Source of the DNA: Phycisphaerales bacterium
GTDB taxonomy: Bacteria > Planctomycetota > Phycisphaerae > UBA1845
Assembly (NCBI GenBank): GCA_003597935.1
Contig: QZJT01000063.1
Coordinates: 1 to 33,750, forward strand
Direction: 5' to 3'
Length of the DNA: 33,750 nt
Part shown: one piece after another, positions 1 through 9,361 of the stretch
How the letters are laid out: the number at the start of each line of letters is the position of its first letter
Position numbering within the stretch: position 1 is the stretch's first letter
Made by a program: the position numbers and the translations under genes
Notes under the pieces: model-generated
Told to the model about the DNA's origin: nothing
The model's input: the letters and a program-made list of their open reading frames with translations, nothing else
Databases searched by the model: none

Positions 1-95
1 GCTGGAAAACGCATCTCGGTCTCCGACGCTGCCTGCCGGGGCGCGTTTTTTCAGTATCATGGCAGGTGCCGACCCGACTTGTGTAGTACAACGAG
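1..95 (-). mobile_element. End of a multicopy element, probably an insertion sequence (left copy, partial)
   Basis: Bases 1-95 are the exact reverse complement of 33652-33746. Identity stops at base 95, which marks the inner edge of the repeated unit. On the minus strand an ATG at 60 opens a frame running off the window edge (first residues MILKKRAPAGSVGDRD). It starts about 35 bp inside the edge, the usual layout of a transposase gene behind an IS terminal repeat. The visible residues are too few to name a transposase family. The alternative is another repeated gene start. The contig probably ends here because the assembler could not cross the repeat. Confidence 0.55.
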
Positions 96-120
96 GCATT
101 CATGCCGGGCGGTCTGCTGG

Positions 121-240
121 GTTCACCGGCCGGAAACCGGTGCCACGCTGGGACACCGGTTACAAACCGGTGCCACACTCGGACACCGGTTACAAACCGG
201 TGCCACATTGAGACACCGGTCGGAGCCGCGTGCCAGACGC
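121..240 (+). repeat. Four tandem 30-bp palindromic repeat units upstream of the FHA gene
   Basis: Four units in strict 30-bp phase begin at 121, 151, 181 and 211. Each has two ACCGGT-type blocks around a short spacer, followed by GTGCCAC. The middle two units are nearly identical; the outer two are degenerate. The array ends 16 bp before the FHA start codon, so it lies in the likely promoter or leader. The same unit occurs in the opposite orientation at 1951-2040 and once more at 2240-2267. It is not a CRISPR: the units are contiguous and have no unique spacers. Confidence 0.85.
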
Positions 241-256
241 TGACGGAGTTTGACGC

Positions 257-1942
257 ATGTTCGGAGGCTTGTTGTCGGCGAGACTGAAGGCGGCGGAGAA
301 CGCGCTGCAGGCTGGACGGCTCGATGAGGCCTTCCGCCTGGCCAGCGCCCCCGACCTGTGCGATCAACGCCGCGCCAGGGCCGTGCTGGCGGAGCTGACC
401 GACCGGTTCATCGAACGGGCGCGGGCACAATTCCGCGAAGAACGCTTCACCGAAGCCGCGTCCGACCTGGACAAGGCCGCTTTCGGCGGAACCCGAACGG
501 AGGAGATCGCCGAGCTGCGCAAGCACGTCGCTACCGTCGCGGCCGAGGTCCGGCGGCAGGAAGTCTCACGCCGCGAGCGGGTGGATGCCGCCCGGCGGCG
601 GCTGGAGTCCGGGTCCCTGGCAGCGGGGCGGAACATCCTGGAAGGAGCGTCGGAGACGGACCACGAGGCCAGGCGACTTCGTGAGGACGCGGATCGCCGC
701 GAGCGTGAAGTCCGCGGGGCCGCCGGCCAGATCGAAGGACTCATCAAACAGGGCCTGCTGGGCCGGGCGGTGCAGCGGCTGGTTTCGGCACAGCGGCTCA
801 ACGCCCATGACCCCGCCCTGACTGCGCTGGAAAAACGAATCGTCGACCAGGTTCTGGATGCGGCGAAGTCGGCGTTGAAGGACGGCCGGCCCGGACGGGC
901 GGCGGTGGAACTGAAGAGCCTCGGCACGTTGGCGGAGGGGAGCGTCGCGCGGCGGGAGCTTGAGGACATGCTCTCGCGGGCGAAAGCGGCCGGCGACGCG
1001 GCCCGGGGGCACGACTACGACGGCGCCCGCGAGCACGTGCTCGCCCTGGGGCGGCTCATGCCGGCAGCGAAGTGGATCGACAAGGCATTGGAGCAGCTTC
1101 GACAGCTTGACGAGATCGGCACGGCGCTGCGGGCAGGCCCGCTGGGCGAGCCGATCGACGGGCGCGTCGTCAAGGTGGCAGCGGGTGCGATCGCTCACCG
1201 CGGCCCGGCGCGACATCTCGATGAGACGATTGCGGTCGCTGCGGGCGGCGGCATCGGCGACGGCCTGCCGGACCGCCTGCTGATGCTGGTCGACGGCGGC
1301 GGCAGCTATCTGATCCTGCGCGGCGACCGGGTGTCGATCGGCCGGGCGGCGTCCAACCAGCCGGCGGACGTGGCGATCTACAGCGATATCGCGGAGCGGC
1401 ACGCCCAGATCGCCCGCGTGGATGAAGATTATTTCCTGTTCGGCAGCCGCGACGTGGAAGTGGCGGGCCGGATGACGCGGCACCAGTTGCTGCGCGACGG
1501 CGACCGGGTGGTGCTGGCCAAACGGGCCAAGTTCGGCTTCCGCATGCCCAGCCGCAAGAGCCTGTCGGCCGTGCTGGATTTGAGCGATACGACGAAGATG
1601 CCCAACGACGTGCGGCGCGTGATCCTGTTCGACCGGCACGTCGGCATCGGGGCGGGATCGACGGCCCACGTGCGCTGCCCGCAGGCGCAGCAGTCGATGG
1701 TGCTGTTCGCCCGCGACGGGGCGCTGTGGCTGCGGCCGCAGAGCCGATGGGGCGGCCGAGGCGAGTTGAACGACCGAGGCGAGTTGAATGACCGAGGCGA
1801 GTTGAGCCGCCGAGGCGAGATGGTCGGGCGCGGCGAGATGGACGCGATCCGCGTCGAGATCGGCGAGCGCATCGAGCGCGGCGGCGTCAGCTTCGTGGTC
1901 GAGCCGTGGCAGGTGCAGAGCTTCGGCGCTACGCGGTTGTAG
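257..1942 (+). CDS. FHA-domain protein with helical N-terminal region
   Basis: 561 residues. The ATG at 257 has a GGAG ribosome site at 245-248. Residues 1-300 are Arg/Glu/Ala-rich and helical, resembling TPR or coiled-coil repeats, with no signal peptide or membrane segment. Residues about 345-425 form an FHA domain: S-I-G-R at 360-363 and E-R-H-A with H382. The Ser that normally contacts phosphothreonine (VSRRH in typical FHA) appears to be A379, so binding may be altered. A second FHA-like half follows at about 450-555 (H-V-G-I-G at 461), interrupted by five hexapeptide repeats at 501-530. FHA proteins read phosphothreonine marks, so the two kinases just downstream are plausible partners; that link is inference. 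Palindromic 30-bp arrays pointing inward flank the gene. Confidence 0.85.
   Translation: MFGGLLSARLKAAENALQAGRLDEAFRLASAPDLCDQRRARAVLAELTDRFIERARAQFREERFTEAASDLDKAAFGGTRTEEIAELRKHVATVAAEVRRQEVSRRERVDAARRRLESGSLAAGRNILEGASETDHEARRLREDADRREREVRGAAGQIEGLIKQGLLGRAVQRLVSAQRLNAHDPALTALEKRIVDQVLDAAKSALKDGRPGRAAVELKSLGTLAEGSVARRELEDMLSRAKAAGDAARGHDYDGAREHVLALGRLMPAAKWIDKALEQLRQLDEIGTALRAGPLGEPIDGRVVKVAAGAIAHRGPARHLDETIAVAAGGGIGDGLPDRLLMLVDGGGSYLILRGDRVSIGRAASNQPADVAIYSDIAERHAQIARVDEDYFLFGSRDVEVAGRMTRHQLLRDGDRVVLAKRAKFGFRMPSRKSLSAVLDLSDTTKMPNDVRRVILFDRHVGIGAGSTAHVRCPQAQQSMVLFARDGALWLRPQSRWGGRGELNDRGELNDRGELSRRGEMVGRGEMDAIRVEIGERIERGGVSFVVEPWQVQSFGATRL
1757..1846 (+). repeat. 18-bp tandem repeat encoding a hexapeptide inside the FHA protein
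   Basis: Five in-frame 18-bp units start from CGAGGCGAGTTGAACGAC and encode RGELND, RGELND, RGELSR, RGEMVG and RGEMDA (residues 501-530). The first two units differ by one base and later units diverge, suggesting recent expansion at the left side. The insert lies where a loop of the second FHA-like half would be. Confidence 0.9.
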
Positions 1943-1950
1943 GAGGGATG

Positions 1951-2040
1951 TGTGGCACCGGCTTCCAGCCGGTGATCTGGTGTGGCTCCGGCCTGCAACC
2001 GGTGGTCCGGTGTGGCACCGGTTTGCAACCGGTGTCTTCA
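1951..2040 (-). repeat. Three tandem 30-bp palindromic units, inverted relative to 121-240
   Basis: Three units of exactly 30 bp begin at 1951, 1981 and 2011, each starting TGTGGC and carrying a CCGG...CCGGTG palindrome. The last unit, reverse-complemented, matches the units at 121-240 at 23 of 24 core positions. The array begins 8 bp after the FHA stop codon. Confidence 0.85.
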
Positions 2041-2194
2041 GCGAGCCGCGGGCTTCAGCCCGCGCGGACTCTCCGGAGCGGATGGGTGTTCAACCTGGAT
2101 GGCGTCGATGAACGACGTTCGGAAGGAAGGCCGCGACGTGTTCGGACGCTTGGCTGAGTCGGTGAATCCGCGCGGGCTGAAGCCCGCGGCTCGC
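2041..2194. repeat. Paired REP-like palindromes in inverted orientation (BIME-like)
   Basis: 2041-2068 and 2167-2194 are perfect 28-bp reverse complements. Each contains its own hairpin with an 8-bp stem: CGCGGGCT (2047-2054) with AGCCCGCG (2057-2064), and CGCGGGCT (2171-2178) with AGCCCGCG (2181-2188). The 98 bp between them show no gene. Two REP-type palindromes in opposite orientation around a short core is the layout of bacterial interspersed mosaic elements. A third copy lies at 9267-9302. Confidence 0.8.
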
Positions 2195-2239
2195 TTGGAA
2201 GGCTGAGCCTGAATGACTGGCGGTGTCTCTGTGTCGGCA

Positions 2240-2267
2240 GACACCGGTTGAAAACCGGTGCCACACA
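2240..2267 (+). repeat. Solitary copy of the 30-bp palindromic repeat
   Basis: The stretch has the layout of the units at 121-240: ACACCGGTT, an AAAACCGGT block and GCCACAC. It is a single unit in plus orientation, 230 bp before the kinase start chosen here. It also argues against starting the kinase at the in-frame ATG at 2258, which lies inside the repeat. Confidence 0.75.
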
Positions 2268-2497
2268 GGAAGGACCACGGGCAAGATGGCGGCGCCACAG
2301 GCTGGTTCCAAAAAAGCGGCGGAATCGTCATGGGCAAGGTGGTCGGAATCGCGAATACTGTTTTGGACGAACCGGTCGTGCCTGAATTCGTTACAATCGA
2401 GTCCGAACTGGAAGCGACCGGGCCTGGGCCCGCACCGAAAAACGCCGGATCCGGGTCCGGCCCGGAACCCGGCGAACCGCGACGAGCAGCAGGAAGA
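2268..2497 (+). other. Leader region of the first kinase gene
   Basis: This stretch is open in the kinase frame (ATGs at 2258 and 2330), but its third codon positions lack the strong GC preference seen after 2498 and the paralogous kinase has no counterpart. It is better read as leader. TACAAT at 2392-2397 resembles a -10 element, but no good -35 lies at normal spacing. A start at 2330 (MGKVVG) cannot be excluded. Confidence 0.45.
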
Positions 2498-4378
<1,881 letters not shown>

Positions 4379-4434
4379 GTGCCCGGGGAAGAGCCGATCA
4401 CGCAGGAGTATCGCCGACAAGCGGAGAAATTAAC

Positions 4435-4617
4435 ATGGAGATTAGCCCAGAATCCCTTCGCGAGATTAAGGCTGCCTTTGAAGAGTACAAACGAGAGGTT
4501 GAGGCTGCTGGCTTGAGCCCTTCATCGAAACAAACGTATGTCCATCGAGCTGATTGTTTCATGCGTTGGTTGGAAGGGACTTTCGAACCGGGTGGCCGGG
4601 ATGTTTTTCCGGAGTGA
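4435..4617 (+). CDS. Small protein consisting of one core-binding-like module
   Basis: 60 residues. GGAG at 4423-4426 sits 8 bp before the ATG, a good ribosome site. Almost the whole protein is a third copy of the module that occurs twice in the tail of the preceding kinase: a helix of the type E-I-K-A-A-F-E-E-Y, then S-S-K-Q-T-Y, C-F-M-R-W-L and F-E-P-G-G. It starts 56 bp after the kinase stop on the same strand and is probably cotranscribed. The fold resembles the DNA-contacting N-terminal domain of phage-type integrases, but the protein has no recombinase catalytic part. It may act as a stand-alone DNA-binding or adaptor piece, or be the remnant of a longer gene. GC content is lower than in flanking genes. 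Confidence 0.7.
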   Translation: MEISPESLREIKAAFEEYKREVEAAGLSPSSKQTYVHRADCFMRWLEGTFEPGGRDVFPE

Positions 4618-4705
4618 GCGAGCTAAATCGCCGTGCGCGATTCGTAGCCACGTCGAAGCGGAAAGGTCCGACCGATTTCCCGGTTTGAAGGGCCGATTCT
4701 GTCAG

Positions 4706-4847
4706 CCCAGGCCGAAGGCCTGGGGACTGGCGTCGTAAGAACGAGCCGGCCCTGAAGGGGCCGTTCACCGCTCGGGCGGCGCGCCGCTGAACGACCCTTT
4801 CACGGTCGCGTCGACCGGGCATCGGAAACCCAGGGCTGCGCCCTGGG
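4706..4847. repeat. Cluster of three short palindromes between the module gene and the second kinase
   Basis: Three hairpins lie in 142 bp. CCCAGGCC (4706-4713) pairs with GGCCTGGG (4717-4724) over a GAA loop. CGGCCC (4747-4752) pairs with GGGCCG (4758-4763) over TGAAG. CCCAGGGC (4829-4836) pairs with GCCCTGGG (4840-4847) over TGC. None is followed by a T run, so they look like REP-type intergenic palindromes and not terminators. A self-complementary GCGGCGCGCCGC lies between the second and third. Confidence 0.7.
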
Positions 4848-4896
4848 CTGACAGAGCGAGCCTTTCATGCTCGATGACTGTTAGGATCTGTCGATC

Positions 4897-7449
4897 ATGG
4901 CATTCACCTTCAAACATGGCGAGCGACCGCTGGAGGGATACACCATCCAGCGGGGCGTCGGACGCGGCGGGTTCGGGGAAGTGTACTACGCCGTCAGCGA
5001 CGGCGGGCGGGAGGTGGCGCTGAAGTTCCTGCGCGACAACCCGGAGGTCGAGCTGCGCGGCGTCAGCCAGTGCATGAACCTCAAGTCGCCGCACCTGGTC
5101 ACCATCTTCGACGTGAAAAAAAGCGCCGACGGCGAATACTTCATCGTCATGGAATACATCACCGGCCCGTCGCTGCGTGACCTCTTGATCGCTGAGCCCA
5201 AGGGTCTGGGCGTGCAGAAGGCGACGTTTTTCCTCAAGGAGATCAGCAAGGGCCTGTCGTACCTGCACGACCGCGGCGTGGTCCATCGGGACCTCAAACC
5301 CGGCAACATTTTCTATGACGACGGCTACGTGAAGATCGGCGACTATGGCCTCAGCAAGTTCATCGCCGTCTCCCGTCACAGCGCCCAGACCGCCAGCGTC
5401 GGCACGGTGCATTACATGGCGCCGGAGGTCGGCAGCGGCAACTACTCGCGCGGCATCGACATCTATGCCCTGGGCGTGATGCTCTATGAGATGCTGCTGG
5501 GGCGGCTGCCGTTCGAGGGATCGAGCATGGGCGAGGTGCTCATGAAGCACCTGACCGAACGCCCCGAGATCGACGACCTGCCCGAACCGTTTGGCCGCGT
5601 GATCCACAAGGCGCTGGAGAAGGACCCGAAGGACCGCTACCAGACCGCCGACGAGATGGTCTCCGACGTGCTCGGCGCAGGCTCCGTGCAGGAGTCGATG
5701 GCGGGGTTCAGCCCGGAGCAGAGCCTGGCCGGCGCGGTCGCGCGGCACGGCCGCGACGTGCCCACCACGCCGGTGCCGTCGCCCAACCCCCCCCCGCCGC
5801 CGCCGCGGCCCGCCGGCCGGTTCGAGCCGAGCGATCTGCCGCCCAATCCGAGGCGCTTCGCCCAGACGGCCAGCCCCCAGATGCGGCCCTTCGCGGACCG
5901 GCTGGCGAAACGCGCCGACAAGCTGGCCCACAAGTACGACAAGGCCCTGCGCAAACTGGAGAAAAAGACCGGCGTGCCGCGGGCGAAGTTGGCGATCGAG
6001 CAGGGACCGCCTCCCTCGTCGCCGCCTCCTGCCGCCGGGGAGGGGCAAGGGGGCGTCGTGCTGACCCGCCGCGACCGCCGTCAGCGGATGGTGCTGGCCT
6101 GCATCATGGCGCTGGCGCTGCCGCTGACCTACGGGATCGTGGCGGGCAACGCGATGGGGCGGGCGGAATGGGGCGCCGCCGGGGGCATGATGGCGTTCGG
6201 TGCGGTCCTGGCGGCCGTGGCATCCTTCGGCGTGCTGCGCTGGCTCGGTCCGCAGGCGGCGCCGACCTGGGTGCAGCGGGTGGTGGGGGCGCTGTTGTTC
6301 GCTCCCGCCGCGTTCATCGGCGTCGCCCCGATTCTGGCCGACAGCGACGAGGAAGCGGGGCTGTCGATGGCGATCGCCCTGTTGATCGTCGGGGCGTTCG
6401 CACGCTGGAAGCGCACGCTCCAGCGCGGCGCCAGCGGCAGCGTGAGCATCGGCGAGGCGATCGGCCGCGCGTTCATCACCCTGATGGTGGCGGCGCCGCT
6501 GATGGGCATCTTCAACGCCCGCACCGAGGAGTGCATCTTCGTGGTGGCCGGCTCGGCCGGCGTGGCGACGCTGGTCGTGCAGATTCTCGGCTGGTGGATG
6601 CTGAGCACAGCAGCGCCGCAACCAGCCGAACCGGGCAGCGCCGCCGAGACCGCGCCGCAGGCCGACGCCCCGAAAGGCGCCAGGACGGTGCGCGCATTCG
6701 CCCTACGCCTCGGCGATGGTGCGTGCGAAACGAGCCTCCAGGAGTTGGACGTATCGTGCCAGGCGCCGCCGTTCTCGGATTCGCCGCCGCCGCCCCATGC
6801 CATTCCCGTCGCAGAACCGTCGTCGGGCCCGGCGGCGGTGGCCTCGGCCGTACCGGTCGCGCCGATGCGCAGCGGATTCGCCCGTGCCTTCTGGAGTCTG
6901 TTCGCGTTTGTGACGATCGTGGGCGCTATCCTGGCGTTCGTCTGGTCGCTGGTGGTGGCCAACACCGCCGCCAACGGGCCGCCGCTTCACGTTTCGATCA
7001 GCGCCTGCGTCGCGTTCGCGTGCATGGCGGGCTTTGCCATTTCCAAGACGACCCTGCGGCCGCGTGACGGGTTCTGGCGCGAGACCGCCCGGCCGTTCCT
7101 GATCGCCCTGCTGGCGACGGCGCTGGGCGTTTGTATCGTGATGCTGACGCCCGCCGGGGATAAGGCGCTGCGTCGGATCGAGACCGTCTCCATGCTCGAC
7201 TCGACCACCGGCGCCCATACACGCCAGCTCCATACGTACGTGCCTCGCCACGCCCGGGCTCCCTACGTCGTCGGAGTGGTCGCCACTTCCCTCGCCCTGG
7301 CGGGCGCCTGCGGCGCCCGCGGCAGGCGACGCGTCACGTTCGCACCCTTCGTCATGCCCGGCGAAGCGGGATCGAACTACGGCCCGGACGACCGAGCGCC
7401 CGCGCAGGACGTCCTCTCGCCGACCGGCGCCGATGCACAGCGAGTGTGA
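4897..7449 (+). CDS. Ser/Thr protein kinase with multi-pass membrane region
   Basis: 850 residues. The ATG at 4897 has AGGA at 4883-4886. The kinase domain (12-255) is very similar to that of the gene at 2498: Gly loop 22-30, K43, H130-R131-D132, N137, D149-Y-G replacing DFG, and A-P-E at 175-177. A Pro-rich linker (290-320) and a charged helical stretch (335-365) follow. About ten hydrophobic segments come next, near 398-418, 426-448, 462-480, 488-503, 522-540, 546-569, 664-690, 698-716, 733-750 and 789-805, with a soluble Pro/Ala-rich loop at 572-660. The N-terminal kinase is expected in the cytoplasm. The membrane part matches no named family that I recognise and differs completely from the RDD part of its neighbour, so the two genes share only the kinase. 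Confidence 0.88.
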   Translation: MAFTFKHGERPLEGYTIQRGVGRGGFGEVYYAVSDGGREVALKFLRDNPEVELRGVSQCMNLKSPHLVTIFDVKKSADGEYFIVMEYITGPSLRDLLIAEPKGLGVQKATFFLKEISKGLSYLHDRGVVHRDLKPGNIFYDDGYVKIGDYGLSKFIAVSRHSAQTASVGTVHYMAPEVGSGNYSRGIDIYALGVMLYEMLLGRLPFEGSSMGEVLMKHLTERPEIDDLPEPFGRVIHKALEKDPKDRYQTADEMVSDVLGAGSVQESMAGFSPEQSLAGAVARHGRDVPTTPVPSPNPPPPPPRPAGRFEPSDLPPNPRRFAQTASPQMRPFADRLAKRADKLAHKYDKALRKLEKKTGVPRAKLAIEQGPPPSSPPPAAGEGQGGVVLTRRDRRQRMVLACIMALALPLTYGIVAGNAMGRAEWGAAGGMMAFGAVLAAVASFGVLRWLGPQAAPTWVQRVVGALLFAPAAFIGVAPILADSDEEAGLSMAIALLIVGAFARWKRTLQRGASGSVSIGEAIGRAFITLMVAAPLMGIFNARTEECIFVVAGSAGVATLVVQILGWWMLSTAAPQPAEPGSAAETAPQADAPKGARTVRAFALRLGDGACETSLQELDVSCQAPPFSDSPPPPHAIPVAEPSSGPAAVASAVPVAPMRSGFARAFWSLFAFVTIVGAILAFVWSLVVANTAANGPPLHVSISACVAFACMAGFAISKTTLRPRDGFWRETARPFLIALLATALGVCIVMLTPAGDKALRRIETVSMLDSTTGAHTRQLHTYVPRHARAPYVVGVVATSLALAGACGARGRRRVTFAPFVMPGEAGSNYGPDDRAPAQDVLSPTGADAQRV

Positions 7450-7572
7450 CCGAAACGTGTGCCGATGGTCGCCGGGCGGGTTTTCGCGTAGGGTATCGCG
7501 GGTGCAGCCGGTACACGTCGGGGCCGGCCGCGCCAGACCTTGCGATTCCCCGCGCCGCGACGCTGCGCCGCC

Positions 7573-8463
7573 ATGGACACCGAAAACGCCGATCTGTTCC
7601 TGGTGGAGCGCATCCGCGACGGCGATCAGGCCGCCTGGCGACAACTCATCGACCGTTACCAGGGGCGGCTGCTGGCCTTCGCCCGCAGCCGGGCGCCCAG
7701 CCTGGCCGACGCCGAAGACGTGGTGCAGGAGGCACTGGTCGGCTTCGCGGCCTCGCTGGCCAACTACGACGAGTCGCGCTCGCTGGAGACGTATCTTTTC
7801 ACCATCACCCGCTACAAGCTGTTCGACCTGATGCGGCAGAAGAAGCTGCCCATCCAGCAGGCGCCCGAAGAGGGCGGGGACTGGTGGGATCGAGCTGCGC
7901 CGTCGGCCGGCGAGACGCCCAGCAGTGCCGCGGCCGCGGCGGAGGCCACCCAGGCTCAGAAGGAGCTTCTCGGCGGATTGCTGTTGCGGCTGATCCATGA
8001 GCTGCGCGACCGGCAGGCGTTCAGCGATCTTCAGGTGATCGAGCTGATTTTTTTCGGCGGAACGCGGAACCTCGACGTGGCGGACTTGCTCGGCATGGAC
8101 CAGAAGGCGGTGGCGGGCGTGAAGTTCCGGGCGATCCAGAAGTTGCGCAAGTTCCTGGAGGAGGGCGAGCCGGACGCCGCGGCCTGCATGGAGGAGGAGC
8201 GGGCCGAGGTCACCGTCTCCAGCGTCTGGCGCGAGCAGCGCCTGACCTGCCTGAAGCGGAGCACGCTGGGCTCCTACCTGCTGGGGCTGTTGGAAGACCC
8301 GTGGAAGAGCTACACCCAGTTCCACCTGGACGTGGTCGGCTGCCCGATGTGCGTCGCCAACCTGGAAGACCTCCAGCGCGAAGAGGAAGACGAAAAGGAC
8401 GCGCAGGCGTCCCCGTCGGAACGGTTCTTCGCCTCGAGCGTGGGGTTCCTGCGGAAGGCGTGA
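7573..8463 (+). CDS. ECF-like sigma-70 factor with C-terminal zinc-finger-like extension
   Basis: 296 residues from the ATG at 7573. A TTG at 7540 would add 11 residues, and neither start has a clear ribosome site. Region 2 spans about 8-90, with D-A-E-D-V-V-Q-E at 46-53. Region 4 lies at about 150-195, with a helix-turn-helix around 165-190. Past region 4 (200-296) there is an extension with C226, H251, C257 and C260 in an H-x5-C-x2-C pattern and Y-L-L-G-L-L, resembling the zinc-binding anti-sigma (zf-HC2-type) layout. The extension may sense or self-restrain. The gene follows the kinase by 123 bp on the same strand, so control by kinase signalling is plausible but inferred. Confidence 0.85.
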   Translation: MDTENADLFLVERIRDGDQAAWRQLIDRYQGRLLAFARSRAPSLADAEDVVQEALVGFAASLANYDESRSLETYLFTITRYKLFDLMRQKKLPIQQAPEEGGDWWDRAAPSAGETPSSAAAAAEATQAQKELLGGLLLRLIHELRDRQAFSDLQVIELIFFGGTRNLDVADLLGMDQKAVAGVKFRAIQKLRKFLEEGEPDAAACMEEERAEVTVSSVWREQRLTCLKRSTLGSYLLGLLEDPWKSYTQFHLDVVGCPMCVANLEDLQREEEDEKDAQASPSERFFASSVGFLRKA

Positions 8464-8482
8464 AGGCGACCCCATCCCATTC

Positions 8483-8527
8483 GTCCATACTGTCCATTTC
8501 GTCCATTCAGTCCATCTCGTCCATCCC
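8483..8527 (+). repeat. 9-bp tandem array after the sigma factor stop
   Basis: Five units in exact 9-bp phase (GTCCATACT, GTCCATTTC, GTCCATTCA, GTCCATCTC, GTCCATCCC) plus a partial sixth begin 19 bp after the stop codon. The first six bases are invariant and the last three vary. Confidence 0.9.
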
Positions 8528-8566
8528 GTCCGTGCGCTACCGCGTGCAATAGCACTCCGCGGGAGC

Positions 8567-8572
8567 TATAAT
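8567..8572 (+). promoter_or_regulatory. Possible -10 element of the Cys-rich secreted protein gene
   Basis: A perfect TATAAT stands 52 bp before the chosen start at 8625. The bases at the expected -35 position (GTGCAA, 8544-8549) match poorly, so the call rests on the -10 hexamer alone. Confidence 0.45.
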
Positions 8573-8624
8573 GGTCGGCTCAGTAGGACTTCCGAGGCCC
8601 CCTGTGCGAAACCGGAGGATGACG

Positions 8625-9164
8625 ATGACACGAGCAATGGCTTTCTGTGGAGTTTGCGCCTGGTTGGCCGCCGGCGGCGCGGCCGTGGCGCAGGAGTTCA
8701 ACGGCTGCGGCCAACTGATCCAGGGGATCGAGTGCGTGCTGTTTCAGCCCGACGAGGGTGGACTCTGGGTCCTCGACAACCGCGGCAACTTCCGCGTCGG
8801 CGACCGTGTACGCGTGATCGGCACACTCGACCGCGAGTGCATCACCATCTGCCAGCAGGGCGACGGCTGCATTCGCCGCAACTCGATCGACCTCTGCGAA
8901 CCGCCCGTCAACTGCGGCGCGATCAAGAAGACCAAGGCCAGGTGCAAAGGCCGGCAGGGCAATTTCAAGGTCAAGGGCGTGGTCAAGTCCGGGCTGGCCC
9001 GCGGGGTGGAGTTGACCTTGCTTCTGGACAACGGTCAGGCCCGCGTGGCCGTCACCAACGACCGCGGCACGGCCAAGACCAGGTGGGCCGGCGTCGGCGA
9101 CGGCCGTCACGAAGTCTGCATCGAACAGTGCGAGGGGCGTTGCGCCGCGACGGAGTGTTCGTGA
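8625..9164 (+). CDS. Secreted Cys-rich protein, DUF5818/OB-fold-like N-terminal half
   Basis: 179 residues. GGAGG at 8614-8618 points to the ATG at 8625 over the closer one at 8619. A signal peptide covers 1-23 (hydrophobic 6-22, then A-V-A-Q). Residues 27-91 have the pattern G-x-L-I-Q-G-I-E-C-V-L-F, G-D-R-V-R-V-I-G-T-L, then C-x3-C and G-C-I. They resemble the small OB-fold-like DUF5818 domain of exported planctomycete proteins; this is recognition from memory. Residues 105-179 form a beta-rich second part with Cys at 165, 169, 173 and 178, probably disulfide-bonded outside the cytoplasm. No catalytic motif is visible. The function is unknown. Confidence 0.78.
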   Translation: MTRAMAFCGVCAWLAAGGAAVAQEFNGCGQLIQGIECVLFQPDEGGLWVLDNRGNFRVGDRVRVIGTLDRECITICQQGDGCIRRNSIDLCEPPVNCGAIKKTKARCKGRQGNFKVKGVVKSGLARGVELTLLLDNGQARVAVTNDRGTAKTRWAGVGDGRHEVCIEQCEGRCAATECS

Positions 9165-9165
9165 G

Positions 9166-9200
9166 GAATGGCGAATAGCGAATAGCGAATAACGAATGAA
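9166..9200 (+). repeat. 7-bp tandem array directly after a stop codon
   Basis: Five units in 7-bp phase (GAATGGC, GAATAGC, GAATAGC, GAATAAC, GAATGAA) start one base after the stop codon of the Cys-rich secreted protein gene. Confidence 0.88.
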
Positions 9201-9266
9201 GCATGCCCGCCGCCGAATCCGTAACGATGGCCTTTCCACCTCGCCGTGCGCAGTGATGCGCCACAA

Positions 9267-9302
9267 GCGAGCCGCGGGCTTCAGCCCCCAGCGGATTCTC
9301 CG
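9267..9302 (+). repeat. Third copy of the REP-like palindrome
   Basis: The first 21 bases match 2041-2061 exactly, and the remainder (CCAGCGGATTCTCCG) is close to 2062-2076. The mutated right arm weakens its hairpin. It lies between two convergent genes. Confidence 0.75.
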
Positions 9303-9361
9303 TCTTCGAGTTGGCTGCGAATGGCGCGCGGTAAAATCGCTCGCCGCAGTGCCCAGTGAAC

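Noticed and set aside
121-240. 30-bp repeats considered as a CRISPR array
   Set aside because: The period equals the repeat itself, variable parts are only a few bases, there are no unique 30-40 bp spacers and no cas genes.
102-287. Small ORF of 61 codons at the left end
   Set aside because: Nearly all of it is translated from the 30-bp repeat array and it overlaps the better supported FHA start.
2363-2397. TTGGAC with TACAAT as a promoter for the first kinase
   Set aside because: The spacer is 23 bp, too long for a sigma-70 promoter; only the -10-like hexamer was noted.
2258-2497. 80-residue N-terminal extension of the first kinase
   Set aside because: It begins inside a palindromic repeat, lacks the GC-rich third positions of the gene, and is absent from the paralogous kinase.
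4765-8475. Two long minus-strand frames (about 600 codons each) opposite the second kinase and sigma factor
   Set aside because: Their composition is His/Arg/Gln-rich and without motifs; the plus strand carries complete kinase and sigma factor signatures.
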